64,000 bases of DNA, taken from contig NZ_JAUOPC010000004.1 of NCBI RefSeq assembly GCF_030546805.1, positions 186,001 to 250,000 of the forward strand, written 5' to 3'. The DNA is from Cyclobacterium sp. 1_MG-2023 (GTDB taxonomy: Bacteria > Bacteroidota > Bacteroidia > Cytophagales > Cyclobacteriaceae). Below are positions 54,105 to 63,066 of this stretch, in pieces (position 1 is the stretch's first letter; the number at the start of each line of letters is the position of its first letter). The position numbers were made by a program, and so were the translations under genes. Below the pieces are notes generated by a model, which was not told the DNA's origin, did not search any database, and saw only the letters and a program-made list of their open reading frames with translations.

Positions 54105-54136
54105 AAACCTCCGGGATAATGTCCCGGAGGTTTTTA
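54105..54136 (+). terminator. Rho-independent terminator after the second RND operon
   Basis: AAACCTCCGGGA (54105-54116) and TCCCGGAGGTTT (54122-54133) form a 12-base perfect stem with a 5-base loop followed by T-rich sequence. It may also stop araD transcripts. Confidence 0.9.
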
Positions 54137-54163
54137 TTTTTTTCCTAAAAAAATATGGCTTAT

Positions 54164-54871
54164 TTATTTTCCGGCCTGACCATAATAGGCCCCTTTCCCA
54201 TGCTTTCGTTCATAATGCTTTTTTATTAAGGCATCTTTAAGTCTTGGGGCCATGGGGTTGATCTGTAGGGTCAAATAGGCCATCCGCGCAATTTCTTCTA
54301 GTACCTTGCTGTTGTAGACTGCTTTTTGGGCATTCTTCCCCCATGTAAATGGGCCGTGGTTTCCAATAAGAATCATTTCTACCTCTTCATAGGAAATCTC
54401 TTTCTCTTCAAAGCAGTCTAATATTTGCTGTCCGGTCATGTGTTCATAGTCTCCGGAAATATTAGTATCACTCATGGGAGGGGCACAGGGTATATCGCTG
54501 GTATTATGATCAGCATGTGTGGTCCCAAATAATGGGATATCCATCTGGGCTTGAGCCCAAGATACGGCATAACAGGAGTGGGTATGGCATATTCCACCAA
54601 TATTCTGCCACTGCTTGTATAAGAAAGCATGGGTTTTGGTGTCTGAAGACGGTCTCATTTTTCCTTCCACCACATTGTTGTCAAAATCTACAACAACAAT
54701 GTCTTTAGGGCTTAATGCCTCATAAGGAACGCCGCTTGGTTTGATGGCAAATACTCCGTTTTCTCTGTCCACAGCACTTACATTTCCAAAGGTATAGACC
54801 ACCAAATCTAGCTTGGGCAATTCCATATTTGCTTCGTAACAATTGTTTTTCAGTTCTTCGTATTTACTCAT
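54164..54871 (-). CDS. araD: L-ribulose-5-phosphate 4-epimerase
   Basis: The 235-residue class II aldolase-fold enzyme turns L-ribulose-5-phosphate into D-xylulose-5-phosphate. Zinc-binding His residues are in ICHTHSCYAVSWAQA and FGTTHADHNTSDIPC, the phosphate-binding segment includes GNHGPFTWGKN, and the end is MAYLTLQINPMAPRLKDALIKKHYERKHG. I use the ATG at 54871 (MSKYEELKNNCYEAN), as in known AraD proteins; an upstream TTG is three codons earlier. It is divergent from araA, with a 231-base shared spacer. Confidence 0.95.
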   Translation of the reverse strand: MSKYEELKNNCYEANMELPKLDLVVYTFGNVSAVDRENGVFAIKPSGVPYEALSPKDIVVVDFDNNVVEGKMRPSSDTKTHAFLYKQWQNIGGICHTHSCYAVSWAQAQMDIPLFGTTHADHNTSDIPCAPPMSDTNISGDYEHMTGQQILDCFEEKEISYEEVEMILIGNHGPFTWGKNAQKAVYNSKVLEEIARMAYLTLQINPMAPRLKDALIKKHYERKHGKGAYYGQAGK

Positions 54872-55102
54872 GGTATTCAAAGGCTTTGATTAATTACATT
54901 AGGTTTATGAAGATTTAGGAGCTGATGTCCAATTCTCTTTTTATATTTAGCATATTGCCTAGTTTATAACAAGCCCTGTCTATTCCGAACAATCTGAATA
55001 GCCGGCCTTGCTTCAATGTAGCAAATATGTAGAAAGGAAAATTAGCATTTAATTTTTAAATGAATTTTCTCTAAGATTAAAAGATAAATAAGTAAAAAAC
55101 AT
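54872..55102. promoter_or_regulatory. Divergent araD/araA control region
   Basis: This 231-base spacer should hold both promoters and an arabinose operator. A near-match CATATTTG to the -7 box for araD occurs on the minus strand (55026-55033). ATTTAATTTTTAAAT near 55047-55061 is a short near-palindrome before araA. No AraC or GntR gene is adjacent, so the regulator is elsewhere. Confidence 0.35.
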
Positions 55103-56578
55103 ATGCAGCTTAAAAATAATGAGCTTTGGTTGGTTACCGGTAGCCAACATTTGTATGGACAGGATATTTTAAAGGAAGTGTCTTCACATTCTGAAGTCAT
55201 TTGCAAGCATTTGAATGCTTCCAATAAAATCGCGGTTACCATTGTCTTTAAGTCGCTGGTGACCACTCAAGACGAAATCTCACAGGTTTTTTTAGCGGCC
55301 AATAAAGCCGAAAATTGCATAGGAGTGATGGCATGGATGCATACTTTTTCACCTGCCAAAATGTGGATCAATGGCTTAAGGTTGCTTGACAAACCACTCT
55401 TGCACTTGCATACCCAATATGGAGAAAACATCCCATGGGATAGCATAGATATGGACTATATGAACTTGCACCAGAGTGCACATGGAGACAGGGAATTTGG
55501 CTTTATCTGTACAAAAATGAATATACCTAGGAAAGTGGTTGTAGGTCATTGGAAAGACATTGAAGTTCACCGAGAAATAGACTATTGGAGCAGGGCTGCT
55601 TGTGGATGGAAAGACTGGCAAGGTGCTCAGTTTGTTCGATTTGGAGACAATATGCGACAAGTAGCCGTTACCGAAGGCAATAAAGTGGAGGCACAAATTA
55701 AATTTGGCTTTGGAGTTAATACCTACGGTGTGGGGGATTTGGTGGAACATATCAATGGAGTAAGTGAAGCGGAAATTGAGGAATTAATTGATGTTTACTA
55801 CAATGCTTATGCCTTAACCGACCCATTGAAAAAAGGAGGGGCCAGGCATGTTTCCTTGTGGGAGGCAGCCAAGATAGAATTGGGCCTGAAAAGATTTTTA
55901 GAGGCTGGCTCTTTCAAGGGTTTTACCAATACTTTTGAAGACCTCCATGGAATGAAGCAATTGCCGGGCTTGCCAGTTCAGCGACTAATGAATGCCGGCT
56001 ATAGCTATGCGGGTGAAGGGGATTGGAAAACAATGGCACTGGTTCGTGCCATGAAAGTAATGGGAGCCGGACTTCCCGGAGGAAATGCTTTTATGGAAGA
56101 TTATACCTATGACTTCAAGGAACAGGGAGGACTTGTACTTGGTGCCCATATGCTGGAAGTTGATGAATGCCTTGCAGCAGGACCTATTCGCTGTGAAGTC
56201 CACCCTTTGGGGATTGGTGGAAAAGAAGACCCCGTTAGGCTTGTTTTTGATGCGGCAGCCGGGCCTGCCCTTAATGCTTCTTTAATTGATTTAGGCAGTA
56301 AGTTTAGGATGGTAGTAAATGAAGTGGAAGCCGTAAAACCACCTCATGATCTGCCTAAATTACCGGTGGCAAGAACCATGTGGCGGCCACTACCTGATTT
56401 TAAGGGAGCCTGCGGCGCTTGGATTTTGTCCGGTGGAGCACACCATACTTGTTTTAGTCAGAATCTGAATGTGCAGGTTTTGGAAGATTTCTGCGAAATG
56501 GCCCAAATAGAATGCGTAATAATTAATGAGCATACCAACATCAAAACATTTAAAACCTATTTGAAAAGTTTTGACTAA
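55103..56578 (+). CDS. araA: L-arabinose isomerase
   Basis: The 491-residue enzyme matches AraA closely: ELWLVTGSQHLYGQDILKEV at the start, GVMAWMHTFSPAKMWINGL, HLHTQYGENIPWDSIDMDYMNLHQSAHGDREFG, and the metal-binding region with MEDYTYDF and GAHMLEV. It converts L-arabinose to L-ribulose in the cytoplasm. Only araA and araD are here; no ribulokinase (araB) is adjacent, so the kinase must be encoded elsewhere. A hairpin terminator follows. Confidence 0.96.
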   Translation: MQLKNNELWLVTGSQHLYGQDILKEVSSHSEVICKHLNASNKIAVTIVFKSLVTTQDEISQVFLAANKAENCIGVMAWMHTFSPAKMWINGLRLLDKPLLHLHTQYGENIPWDSIDMDYMNLHQSAHGDREFGFICTKMNIPRKVVVGHWKDIEVHREIDYWSRAACGWKDWQGAQFVRFGDNMRQVAVTEGNKVEAQIKFGFGVNTYGVGDLVEHINGVSEAEIEELIDVYYNAYALTDPLKKGGARHVSLWEAAKIELGLKRFLEAGSFKGFTNTFEDLHGMKQLPGLPVQRLMNAGYSYAGEGDWKTMALVRAMKVMGAGLPGGNAFMEDYTYDFKEQGGLVLGAHMLEVDECLAAGPIRCEVHPLGIGGKEDPVRLVFDAAAGPALNASLIDLGSKFRMVVNEVEAVKPPHDLPKLPVARTMWRPLPDFKGACGAWILSGGAHHTCFSQNLNVQVLEDFCEMAQIECVIINEHTNIKTFKTYLKSFD

Positions 56579-56616
56579 TCCGGTAATTAAAGAGGCTTAG
56601 CATTACTTAAAGAAAG

Positions 56617-56656
56617 ACAGTCGGAGGAAAATGAAAAAAATGCTCCGGCTGTTTTT
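56617..56656 (+). terminator. Terminator after araA
   Basis: ACAGTCGGAG (56617-56626) and CTCCGGCTGT (56643-56652) form a stem with one G-U pair, followed by TTTTC. It can also act leftwards for the stress-protein gene. Confidence 0.8.
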
Positions 56657-56679
56657 CTAAGGAATAGGATCGTAAGTAT

Positions 56680-57504
56680 TTATTTTTCAGCAGGTAAAAT
56701 AATTAGTGGGGTATTGCCGTCGTGGATCAAATCATTGATAAAAAACCTTCTAAATAGTTTGTCATTAAGATGTCTAGAACCTTTTTGAAGAATAATAAAG
56801 TCATCCAGACATTGGCTAAACCTTTGTTTAATTTCTGCAAAGGCATCTGTATTTTCATAAATACTGATTTTATAGGAATAGGCATCGCCAATCTTTGATT
56901 GAAGGTATTCCAAGTACATTTTGCTAGGTTCTAGTTCTGCGTTGTCCTCTATTATGGTCAATAACTCAATTTCATTGATTTTTTTACCCACGGTATTTAA
57001 AACAACCTCTAGTGCAGATTCATTAAGAGGATATTTTTCTTGACAGGATAAAACAAGTGTTTTAGGGATAGCGAAATCTATGCTTTGGGGAAGTGCTATT
57101 ACCGTCTGATTGAGTTGATTAATTATGGTGGTAGCAGTACTCCCAATCAATATTCTCTTTAAAAAGCCTGTGCCTTTCAAACCCAATAGTAATAGGTCAT
57201 CAGGTTTTAGAAAACCTTGTAAGAAATGGATAAGTTGATGGGGAACAGCCTCAAAGGTAGTTTGATTTGGAATAGGGCTAAGTTCACTATCTTTAAGAAA
57301 TTGTAAATATTTTCTCTCTGCCTCAGCTTTATTAAAAGCAATAATTTTTTCACTTTCTCTGGTATTGGAAAGGGTAGGCGCTAGTCCATCCATCTTGTGC
57401 ACAAATACCAAATCTAAACCATAAATTTCTTGCCAGCTGCATGCCAACCTCAATTGAGTGGGCGTGTACGGTGAAAAATCTACTAATACGATTAATCTGT
57501 TCAT
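56680..57504 (-). CDS. Universal stress protein, two UspA-like domains
   Basis: The 274-residue protein begins LIVLVDFSPYTPTQLRLACSWQ and includes GLKGTGFLKRILIGSTATTIINQLNQTVIALP, the nucleotide-binding Gly-x(2)-Gly-x(9)-Gly-Ser/Thr pattern of UspA. The second half (about 148-270) is a weaker Usp-like repeat ending LIHDGNTPLIILPA. Tandem Usp proteins of this size are common in Bacteroidota. The role is cytoplasmic stress tolerance; ligand unknown. It has an araA-facing terminator downstream and stands alone upstream of a 210-base spacer with a hairpin. Confidence 0.85.
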   Translation of the reverse strand: MNRLIVLVDFSPYTPTQLRLACSWQEIYGLDLVFVHKMDGLAPTLSNTRESEKIIAFNKAEAERKYLQFLKDSELSPIPNQTTFEAVPHQLIHFLQGFLKPDDLLLLGLKGTGFLKRILIGSTATTIINQLNQTVIALPQSIDFAIPKTLVLSCQEKYPLNESALEVVLNTVGKKINEIELLTIIEDNAELEPSKMYLEYLQSKIGDAYSYKISIYENTDAFAEIKQRFSQCLDDFIILQKGSRHLNDKLFRRFFINDLIHDGNTPLIILPAEK

Positions 57505-57629
57505 TTTGAGTAGAAAGTAATGAGGGAGTTATTCCTGATTTGAAGATATAAAAATCCTCCTAAAGTTAAGAAGCTTTGTGGATGTTTAATGCTTATTTCT
57601 CATTATCTATTTCCTCAGCCATGAAAATA

Positions 57630-57665
57630 AAAGGTCACCTGCATAAATTAAAGCAGGTGACCTTT
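57630..57665 (-). terminator. Terminator of the HiPIP gene
   Basis: AAAGGTCACCTGC (57630-57642) and its perfect reverse complement (57653-57665) form a 13-base stem. The minus strand then reads TATTTT, about 50 bases after the HiPIP stop. Confidence 0.85.
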
Positions 57666-57714
57666 ATCAATAACTCTCTTCTGAATTATCAGAAAGCCTG
57701 ATACGATATATTAC

Positions 57715-58044
57715 CTAGGCATTTTCTACTCGAGGAGCCCAATAGGTACAATAAGCATCTGCGTTTACAGGCCCTTTAAATAATTGGCAGCCTCCACATT
57801 TACGCTTTTTTGTAGGTGGAAGGTACAATTGGCAGTTGTCACATTTATCCCCTTCTAACGGGGATTTTTCTTCATAACCTAAACTTTTCCTTTTAGCAAT
57901 TTCTTCTTCACTGAGCCCTGTTAAGTCCCCACAGTCTTTGATGTTTTCCAATTTGTACTCCTCTTGTGGTTTGCCACATTGGCTGAGGAAAAGTACTGCT
58001 CCTGTTGAGGCAATAAGGGTTTTTATTGATTTTCTTCTATTCAT
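57715..58044 (-). CDS. High-potential iron-sulfur protein (HiPIP), Tat-type export signal
   Basis: The 109-residue protein begins at ATG 58044 (MNRRKSIKTLIASTGAVLFL), with a twin-arginine-like signal. The mature end has the HiPIP cysteine pattern CDNCQLY (68, 71), GGCQLFKG (86) and AYCTYWAP (99), four ligands for a [4Fe-4S] cluster; Cys23, Cys38 and Cys83 are extra. HiPIPs are periplasmic electron carriers. The dehydrogenase-like lipoprotein gene ends 93 bases upstream on the same strand, so HiPIP may be its electron acceptor (inference). An in-frame upstream extension from 58116 would bury the twin-arginine motif and is not likely. Confidence 0.82.
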   Translation of the reverse strand: MNRRKSIKTLIASTGAVLFLSQCGKPQEEYKLENIKDCGDLTGLSEEEIAKRKSLGYEEKSPLEGDKCDNCQLYLPPTKKRKCGGCQLFKGPVNADAYCTYWAPRVENA

Positions 58045-58137
58045 ACTAGTGGGAGTGCTTTTATTATTATAGATGAATCGGGAGACAGGTAAATACAGGC
58101 TGCAAACCCTATTCAATTTGAATACTTTTTAGTAAAA

Positions 58138-60054
58138 CTATTCCGACTTGGTTCGGATTCCTTTTTCAACAAGAATATGATCTACTTCTTTAAGGTAGGC
58201 TTCTTTCCAGTCTTCTTTTTGCTCTGAAAATTGATAATCAGATTCCAGCACTTTTAAAATGGCCTCACCTGAGCCTGCATTGGAACTTAATATACCTAAG
58301 CGGAACCATTTGTTTTCTCCTTTTTCAACCAAGGCTTTGGCCAGTTGTTTAATAGTGAAATCATCTTCATAGTTACCTAAGCTAAGTATTGCTTGCAGGG
58401 AAACGATAGGCGATTCGTCATTGATCATTGCAGCAATGTCTTTCTTTAAGGCAGGAAATGCTTCAGCAAGCATTAACGCATTCTTCCTAATGCCGTAGTA
58501 TTCACTTTTTAATGCCTCTTTGACTAAGTCTACTTCCAATGCATCCATTGACTGCAACAAATACAATGCGTGCAGTTGGGCATTGGGGTCTTCATTTGAA
58601 GCAAGTGTTTTTAGTAATGGGATGTATTCAGCTTTTGGGTTTTCCAATATAATTCTTTGGGCAGTTGTTCTCCACCAACCATTTTTGTTAGCCAAATGAG
58701 AAACAAGGGTCTCTGGATCCATCACAGTAAAGTCCTGAACTTCCATGGTAGAAACGCCTGATTTAGGTACAATTTTATAAATTCTACCCCGGTCCATACC
58801 ATTCATAAAATCCATGTCTTCTTTCAAGTCATCAGGAATAGATACCGGTGTTTCAATGTGTTGTCGGTAGAAGTCTACCATATATAGTGCACCGTCAGGT
58901 CCCACCGTAAAGCCAACAGGTCTGAACCAAGGATCTGTAGAAGCAAGGAATTCTTTGTCTTGCTCTTCAGAAGCTCTTTTGGCCACAAGGGTAGGGCTGT
59001 ATTTATCTTCTACAATAATGTCCCGATGAACCAAATTTCCGGCAACTTCCCCAGTAAAGATATTGCCATTAAAGCCTTCCGGAAAGTTACCTCCATCGTA
59101 AACTGTACCACCTGAAGCACCTGTAAAATGGTCTTCAGCATATTCTACACGGTTGAGTTCTTGTTCTTGGTATTGAATATTTCTCCTTCTTGTACGCTCA
59201 GCTCTCCAGTAGGGCGGAGGGGTCAATTGAAACATTTCCAGCTCATGGTCTGAAATATTATGATTAACCGAGCTATTGGATAATTTCCCATGTCTTTCCA
59301 AGTACCTGTTAGGAATTACTGTTTGTTGGAGATGAAGGGTGTTTTGGGTGAAAAATTTATTTCCCCAATCATCAAATGTTTGACCAAATTGTGCCGTACC
59401 GCTCTCTTTCTCAAACAATTCTTTGTCCAATCGAAACCTAAAATCAGCTCCTCTGAGTTGTAATGGACCTTCTGCCGGTGCGTCTTTGTAGGTGACATCA
59501 CTTCTCTGTCCATTGTTAGCTGCATAGATCCAATTGTCTATACCCAATCGAAGATTGGTGATTTGGGCTTCAGAATTATTCTCGAAAAAACCACTGAAAA
59601 CAGAGGTCTTGGAATCAGCTACCCCATCATTGTCAGTGTCTTTCAGGAAATAAATATGAGGTGCTGCGGTTACCAAAAGCCCTCCTTTCCAAGGCATTAA
59701 ATTGGTTGCATCAGCCAAGCCTTCTGCAAATACAGTGGAGGCATCGACCAGACCATCACCATCAGTATCTTCTAATCTTTTGATGACACCCTTTCCTTTC
59801 CCTTCTTCAGGTTTATAAGGGTAGTCGGGCATTTCTACAGCATAGGCTACACCTTTTTCATCAAAAACCACATTTACAGGGTCTTGGATATGGGGTTCTG
59901 CAGCGAATAGTTTCACTTCAAAATTTTCATGAATATTAAAAGTTGCAATGCTTTCTTCTGGACTGAGTGCTTCAGCATATTTGTCATCTTTACAGGAGTA
60001 GAACCCCACCAGTACTAAGATTGAAAATAAAATATGGGTAACGTTACCTTTCAT
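58138..60054 (-). CDS. Lipoprotein sorbosone-dehydrogenase-like beta-propeller with HEAT-like repeats
   Basis: The 639-residue protein starts at ATG 60054, giving a lipoprotein signal (SILVLVGFYSC, Cys21). Residues about 35-450 are a six-bladed propeller of the membrane-bound dehydrogenase/sorbosone-dehydrogenase-like family: VFDEKGVAYAVEMPDYPY, EDTDGDGLVDAS and DTDNDGVADSK (calcium-binding-like DxDxDG sites), GTVYDGGNFPEGFNGNIFTGEVAGN and VGFTVGPDGALYMVDFYRQHIETP. Residues about 460-620 are HEAT-like repeats (LKTLASNEDPNAQLHALYLL). The usual cytochrome c domain (CxxCH) of relatives is absent. The HiPIP gene follows. It may oxidise a sugar at the outer face of a membrane. Confidence 0.78.
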   Translation of the reverse strand: MKGNVTHILFSILVLVGFYSCKDDKYAEALSPEESIATFNIHENFEVKLFAAEPHIQDPVNVVFDEKGVAYAVEMPDYPYKPEEGKGKGVIKRLEDTDGDGLVDASTVFAEGLADATNLMPWKGGLLVTAAPHIYFLKDTDNDGVADSKTSVFSGFFENNSEAQITNLRLGIDNWIYAANNGQRSDVTYKDAPAEGPLQLRGADFRFRLDKELFEKESGTAQFGQTFDDWGNKFFTQNTLHLQQTVIPNRYLERHGKLSNSSVNHNISDHELEMFQLTPPPYWRAERTRRRNIQYQEQELNRVEYAEDHFTGASGGTVYDGGNFPEGFNGNIFTGEVAGNLVHRDIIVEDKYSPTLVAKRASEEQDKEFLASTDPWFRPVGFTVGPDGALYMVDFYRQHIETPVSIPDDLKEDMDFMNGMDRGRIYKIVPKSGVSTMEVQDFTVMDPETLVSHLANKNGWWRTTAQRIILENPKAEYIPLLKTLASNEDPNAQLHALYLLQSMDALEVDLVKEALKSEYYGIRKNALMLAEAFPALKKDIAAMINDESPIVSLQAILSLGNYEDDFTIKQLAKALVEKGENKWFRLGILSSNAGSGEAILKVLESDYQFSEQKEDWKEAYLKEVDHILVEKGIRTKSE

Positions 60055-60178
60055 AATTTTAACTAATGATTGACGGATTAATGGACTAATATCTAATATT
60101 TCTTGAAAGAAATGAAATTTTTTACTTTTCAATTGGATAAGTGCCTTTGTTTTTTATTTAAAAGGAGAATGAAGGTGA

Positions 60179-62578
60179 TCATTTTTCAAATTCCAGTTTC
60201 TTTAGAGGGGTAAAACCAAAAACATTGTCTAAAAAAGCATAGGCTTCTTTTCTTGTATTTTCAGGAAAATCATGATCGGCTTTTGGATATTTGACCAGTA
60301 AATTGTCGGGGTAACCCAACCAATTGTACACAGGTTGAATTTCAGCTATACCGGCTTTAACACCTTTCACTGAAAAGTTGCTATCATTTAGAGGTGCATT
60401 GGTGAAAACAGGTCTTGGGGCTATGGATGCAATTATCTGGGTAAAGTCAAAAGGCAGTTTGGCTTCCGGTAATAATTTTTTAATGGCCGGCATGTACCTG
60501 TCTTGGGCCCAAGGTCCTAATCTTCCGCCATAAATTTTTATTCCTGCTTCCCCAATATCGTAATAGTCAAATGGTGTCCAACCACAACTTGTAACCACGG
60601 CTTTGATTCTTTGGTCATGGGCCGCTACAAATAAGGCATTATGGCCTCCTAAGGAATGACCGATAACCCCTATACGATCCGGGTCTACCTGTGCCATATT
60701 GGTAAGCACATCCACAGATCGCATGTGATTCCATACTGCCAATAAGGTGCCGGATTCAAAGCCATCTTTAGAAAAATCATGGTCTTTTTGTTCACCGAAA
60801 CTTGGGTAATCCGGAGCAATGACCACATAACCCCTCTGTGCCAATTCCTTGGCAAGCCCTCGGTTTTTCCGAGGCCCTTGATCATCAACTATTTTTTTAC
60901 CTAAATCCCCTGTACTGTGGAGAACAAGCATGGCCGGTGCTTTTGCCTTAATGGTATGAGGTATATAGAGAAAGGCAGTCACTTCGTTCCGCTCATCACT
61001 TGCGAAGGTAATGTGATGTTTGGTGTAGTTTTCAGCAACTGAAGAATCTCCATAAATTAAATCAGGATTTCCCAAGTGATCTCTTGGAGGAAGGGTTCCC
61101 ATGATTGAAGCCATATTGTTTTTCCATGATACCTTTTTAGCTTCCCATTGATCCAATGTGCGCAAGGGGTTTTGACTTTCGGCTTTCAATACCATAGGAC
61201 TCTTTGTTATATCGTCCGGTACTTCTCTATGAAGCATTTTTTTTATGGCTCCCATAATGATGGGTTCGGCAGCCGCAGTTACCGGACTGGTACCTACTTC
61301 ATAACCGCCCTCTGAATAGGCTGAAGACGGGCCAATATAAAATGGACCGTAATCTCCATAGGCTGCCATGGTTACAAACAGGTCCTTTCTTTCGGCCTTT
61401 GCCGCCAACTGGTATTCAACAAAAAGTTCTCCGGGAAGATGAAGTATTCTTACATCGCCGATAATCAAACAGCTAATTTCTATTTTTTTTCCGAGAGCTT
61501 GCCTTTTGTACCAGGCCAATTTTTGTACATTATTGGTAAGCCATCTCGCATTTTGCGTACGCATCTCTTGGGCAATTTTCGGTAAGCTTTCCTTGGGTGG
61601 TAGCAATATCGGCTCTTGTTGCCAATAGACATCATTACTAGTGATTTTTGTTTTAACGGTATTTTCCCAAGCAGTCTCCATTCCCTTAGCCAACCTTTCC
61701 GCAAGGATTTTTCGGTTGATCTTTGCACCATCATTGTATTTCCCGGCAGTAACATTTGCTCCTGCACCATTAAAGTGAACATGCATGGCATCTGGAACAG
61801 CCAATTGACGCATGTACCTTGCAATTCCCGGGAAGTCCGGATTAGCAATTTTGGTCAGGTAATAACTTTGCGGGTGAACGGCATAATAACTAAATACGGC
61901 CAGAGGCTCCTCTTCATTCCAGAAGCTCACCAAAGAAACTTCAGGATCAATTAACCCTTCCGGGAAATCCCTGATTTTCTTGTCCTTTGTGGCAGAAGTT
62001 CTGGTATAAGCTACATGGCCATCGGTTCCTAAAATCCTCCTGTTTGAGGCTACTTTTTCAACAATACCTTTACCTGTTCCTATATGGGTAATGGGTTGAG
62101 GGTTTTTCAACGCATTTTTTATAGCCTCATCCAAATTGTCTAGTAAAACCCTGTCAAAGGAACTTTCGTAGGCCTTTGGATCCAAGCCGGCTTCTTTTAA
62201 AATTTTCTCTGCGCCCCAGTCACTAATAGGAGCGTCATGTTGGTGAAGCGTATGAACAGCTACTCTGGATGGTAGAGTTGATGCTGCTTTGGCCAGTCGG
62301 GATTTAAAAGCGTCTTGACTTTCATTGGCAATTCCAATCCAGTCTATAGCACAAATAACTATGGGTAAACCGCTACCTGAAATGACCACCCCTTTGGCAC
62401 GTAAGCCTAAATCGTCTTTTTTCTCTAAGGGGTCATAGGCCAGTAAGCTTCCAATAGGAGGGGTAGCATCTACATCAAATAGTGCCAAGGTAAGCCCTTT
62501 TTCTTGGGCGGACCCTTTGAAAGGGAATAGGGAAAGTATAGCTATAAATAGGTATATACTTGATTTGATGAACTTCAT
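60179..62578 (-). CDS. Secreted ceramidase-like domain fused to an alpha/beta hydrolase
   Basis: From ATG 62578 the product is 799 residues with a signal peptide (ends near SAQ, residue 25). Residues about 26-440 are a neutral-ceramidase-like domain: VHTLHQHDAP, YYAVHPQSYYL, LHLPGELFVEYQLAA and GDYGPFYIGP mark the metal site, but the GDVSPN nucleophile loop reads FNGAGANVTAG. Residues about 470-790 form an alpha/beta hydrolase of the acetyl-xylan-esterase/dienelactone type with GHSLGGHNALF, an acidic region near APLNDSN and His in ADHDFPEN. It is probably a periplasmic esterase acting on a decorated sugar. A longer N-terminal frame from 62644 is not needed. Confidence 0.8.
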   Translation of the reverse strand: MKFIKSSIYLFIAILSLFPFKGSAQEKGLTLALFDVDATPPIGSLLAYDPLEKKDDLGLRAKGVVISGSGLPIVICAIDWIGIANESQDAFKSRLAKAASTLPSRVAVHTLHQHDAPISDWGAEKILKEAGLDPKAYESSFDRVLLDNLDEAIKNALKNPQPITHIGTGKGIVEKVASNRRILGTDGHVAYTRTSATKDKKIRDFPEGLIDPEVSLVSFWNEEEPLAVFSYYAVHPQSYYLTKIANPDFPGIARYMRQLAVPDAMHVHFNGAGANVTAGKYNDGAKINRKILAERLAKGMETAWENTVKTKITSNDVYWQQEPILLPPKESLPKIAQEMRTQNARWLTNNVQKLAWYKRQALGKKIEISCLIIGDVRILHLPGELFVEYQLAAKAERKDLFVTMAAYGDYGPFYIGPSSAYSEGGYEVGTSPVTAAAEPIIMGAIKKMLHREVPDDITKSPMVLKAESQNPLRTLDQWEAKKVSWKNNMASIMGTLPPRDHLGNPDLIYGDSSVAENYTKHHITFASDERNEVTAFLYIPHTIKAKAPAMLVLHSTGDLGKKIVDDQGPRKNRGLAKELAQRGYVVIAPDYPSFGEQKDHDFSKDGFESGTLLAVWNHMRSVDVLTNMAQVDPDRIGVIGHSLGGHNALFVAAHDQRIKAVVTSCGWTPFDYYDIGEAGIKIYGGRLGPWAQDRYMPAIKKLLPEAKLPFDFTQIIASIAPRPVFTNAPLNDSNFSVKGVKAGIAEIQPVYNWLGYPDNLLVKYPKADHDFPENTRKEAYAFLDNVFGFTPLKKLEFEK

Positions 62579-63066
62579 AGTGGTTAAAATTAATTTTTTT
62601 GAGGTTAAATTCCTTCTTTTGGTTGGCCTGTTCAGCATCTGCAAAAGAGTAGCTGCTATAAATCCAGGATCCCCTATTTGGTCTTTAATAAATTTCCCAA
62701 TTCTGTATAGGTTAGGTAATTTAGAAAGTGTAGATCTTTTTAGAACAACAAATACAAATAAAAATGTAAATAATTCCTATTAAGGATTAATCCAGCGGTA
62801 ATTTTCTTTCTTGGTTGATGGTTTTTTTATTTTTAAAGAAGGTCGGTACAAATTGCCAATATGAAAATAAAAGCGGTTTAAAAATTAGAAATTGGGGTTT
62901 TAAGCCATGTTTTAGGCATAGATAATGCAATTTTACTGAAATAGGATAGAATATTACGGTAAATAGGTGAAAGAAGTATCTTTTATCTATTCTTCCTTGG
63001 TGGCAAGTGGAATAATAATATATTTGTCCAAATTAAAAATAAATCCAAATTCTTTTAACAGTTAGT
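62579..63066. other. Divergent spacer before hppA
   Basis: The 488-base space carries the hppA promoter at 62997-63026. Apart from that no gene, repeat or strong hairpin is seen. The promoter for the leftward ceramidase/hydrolase gene was not recognised. Confidence 0.45.
62997..63026 (+). promoter_or_regulatory. Predicted promoter of hppA
   Basis: TTG at 62997-62999, 19 bases, then TATATTTG at 63019-63026, an exact fit to the Bacteroidota -33/-7 pattern. The box ends 40 bases before the ATG. Confidence 0.55.
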
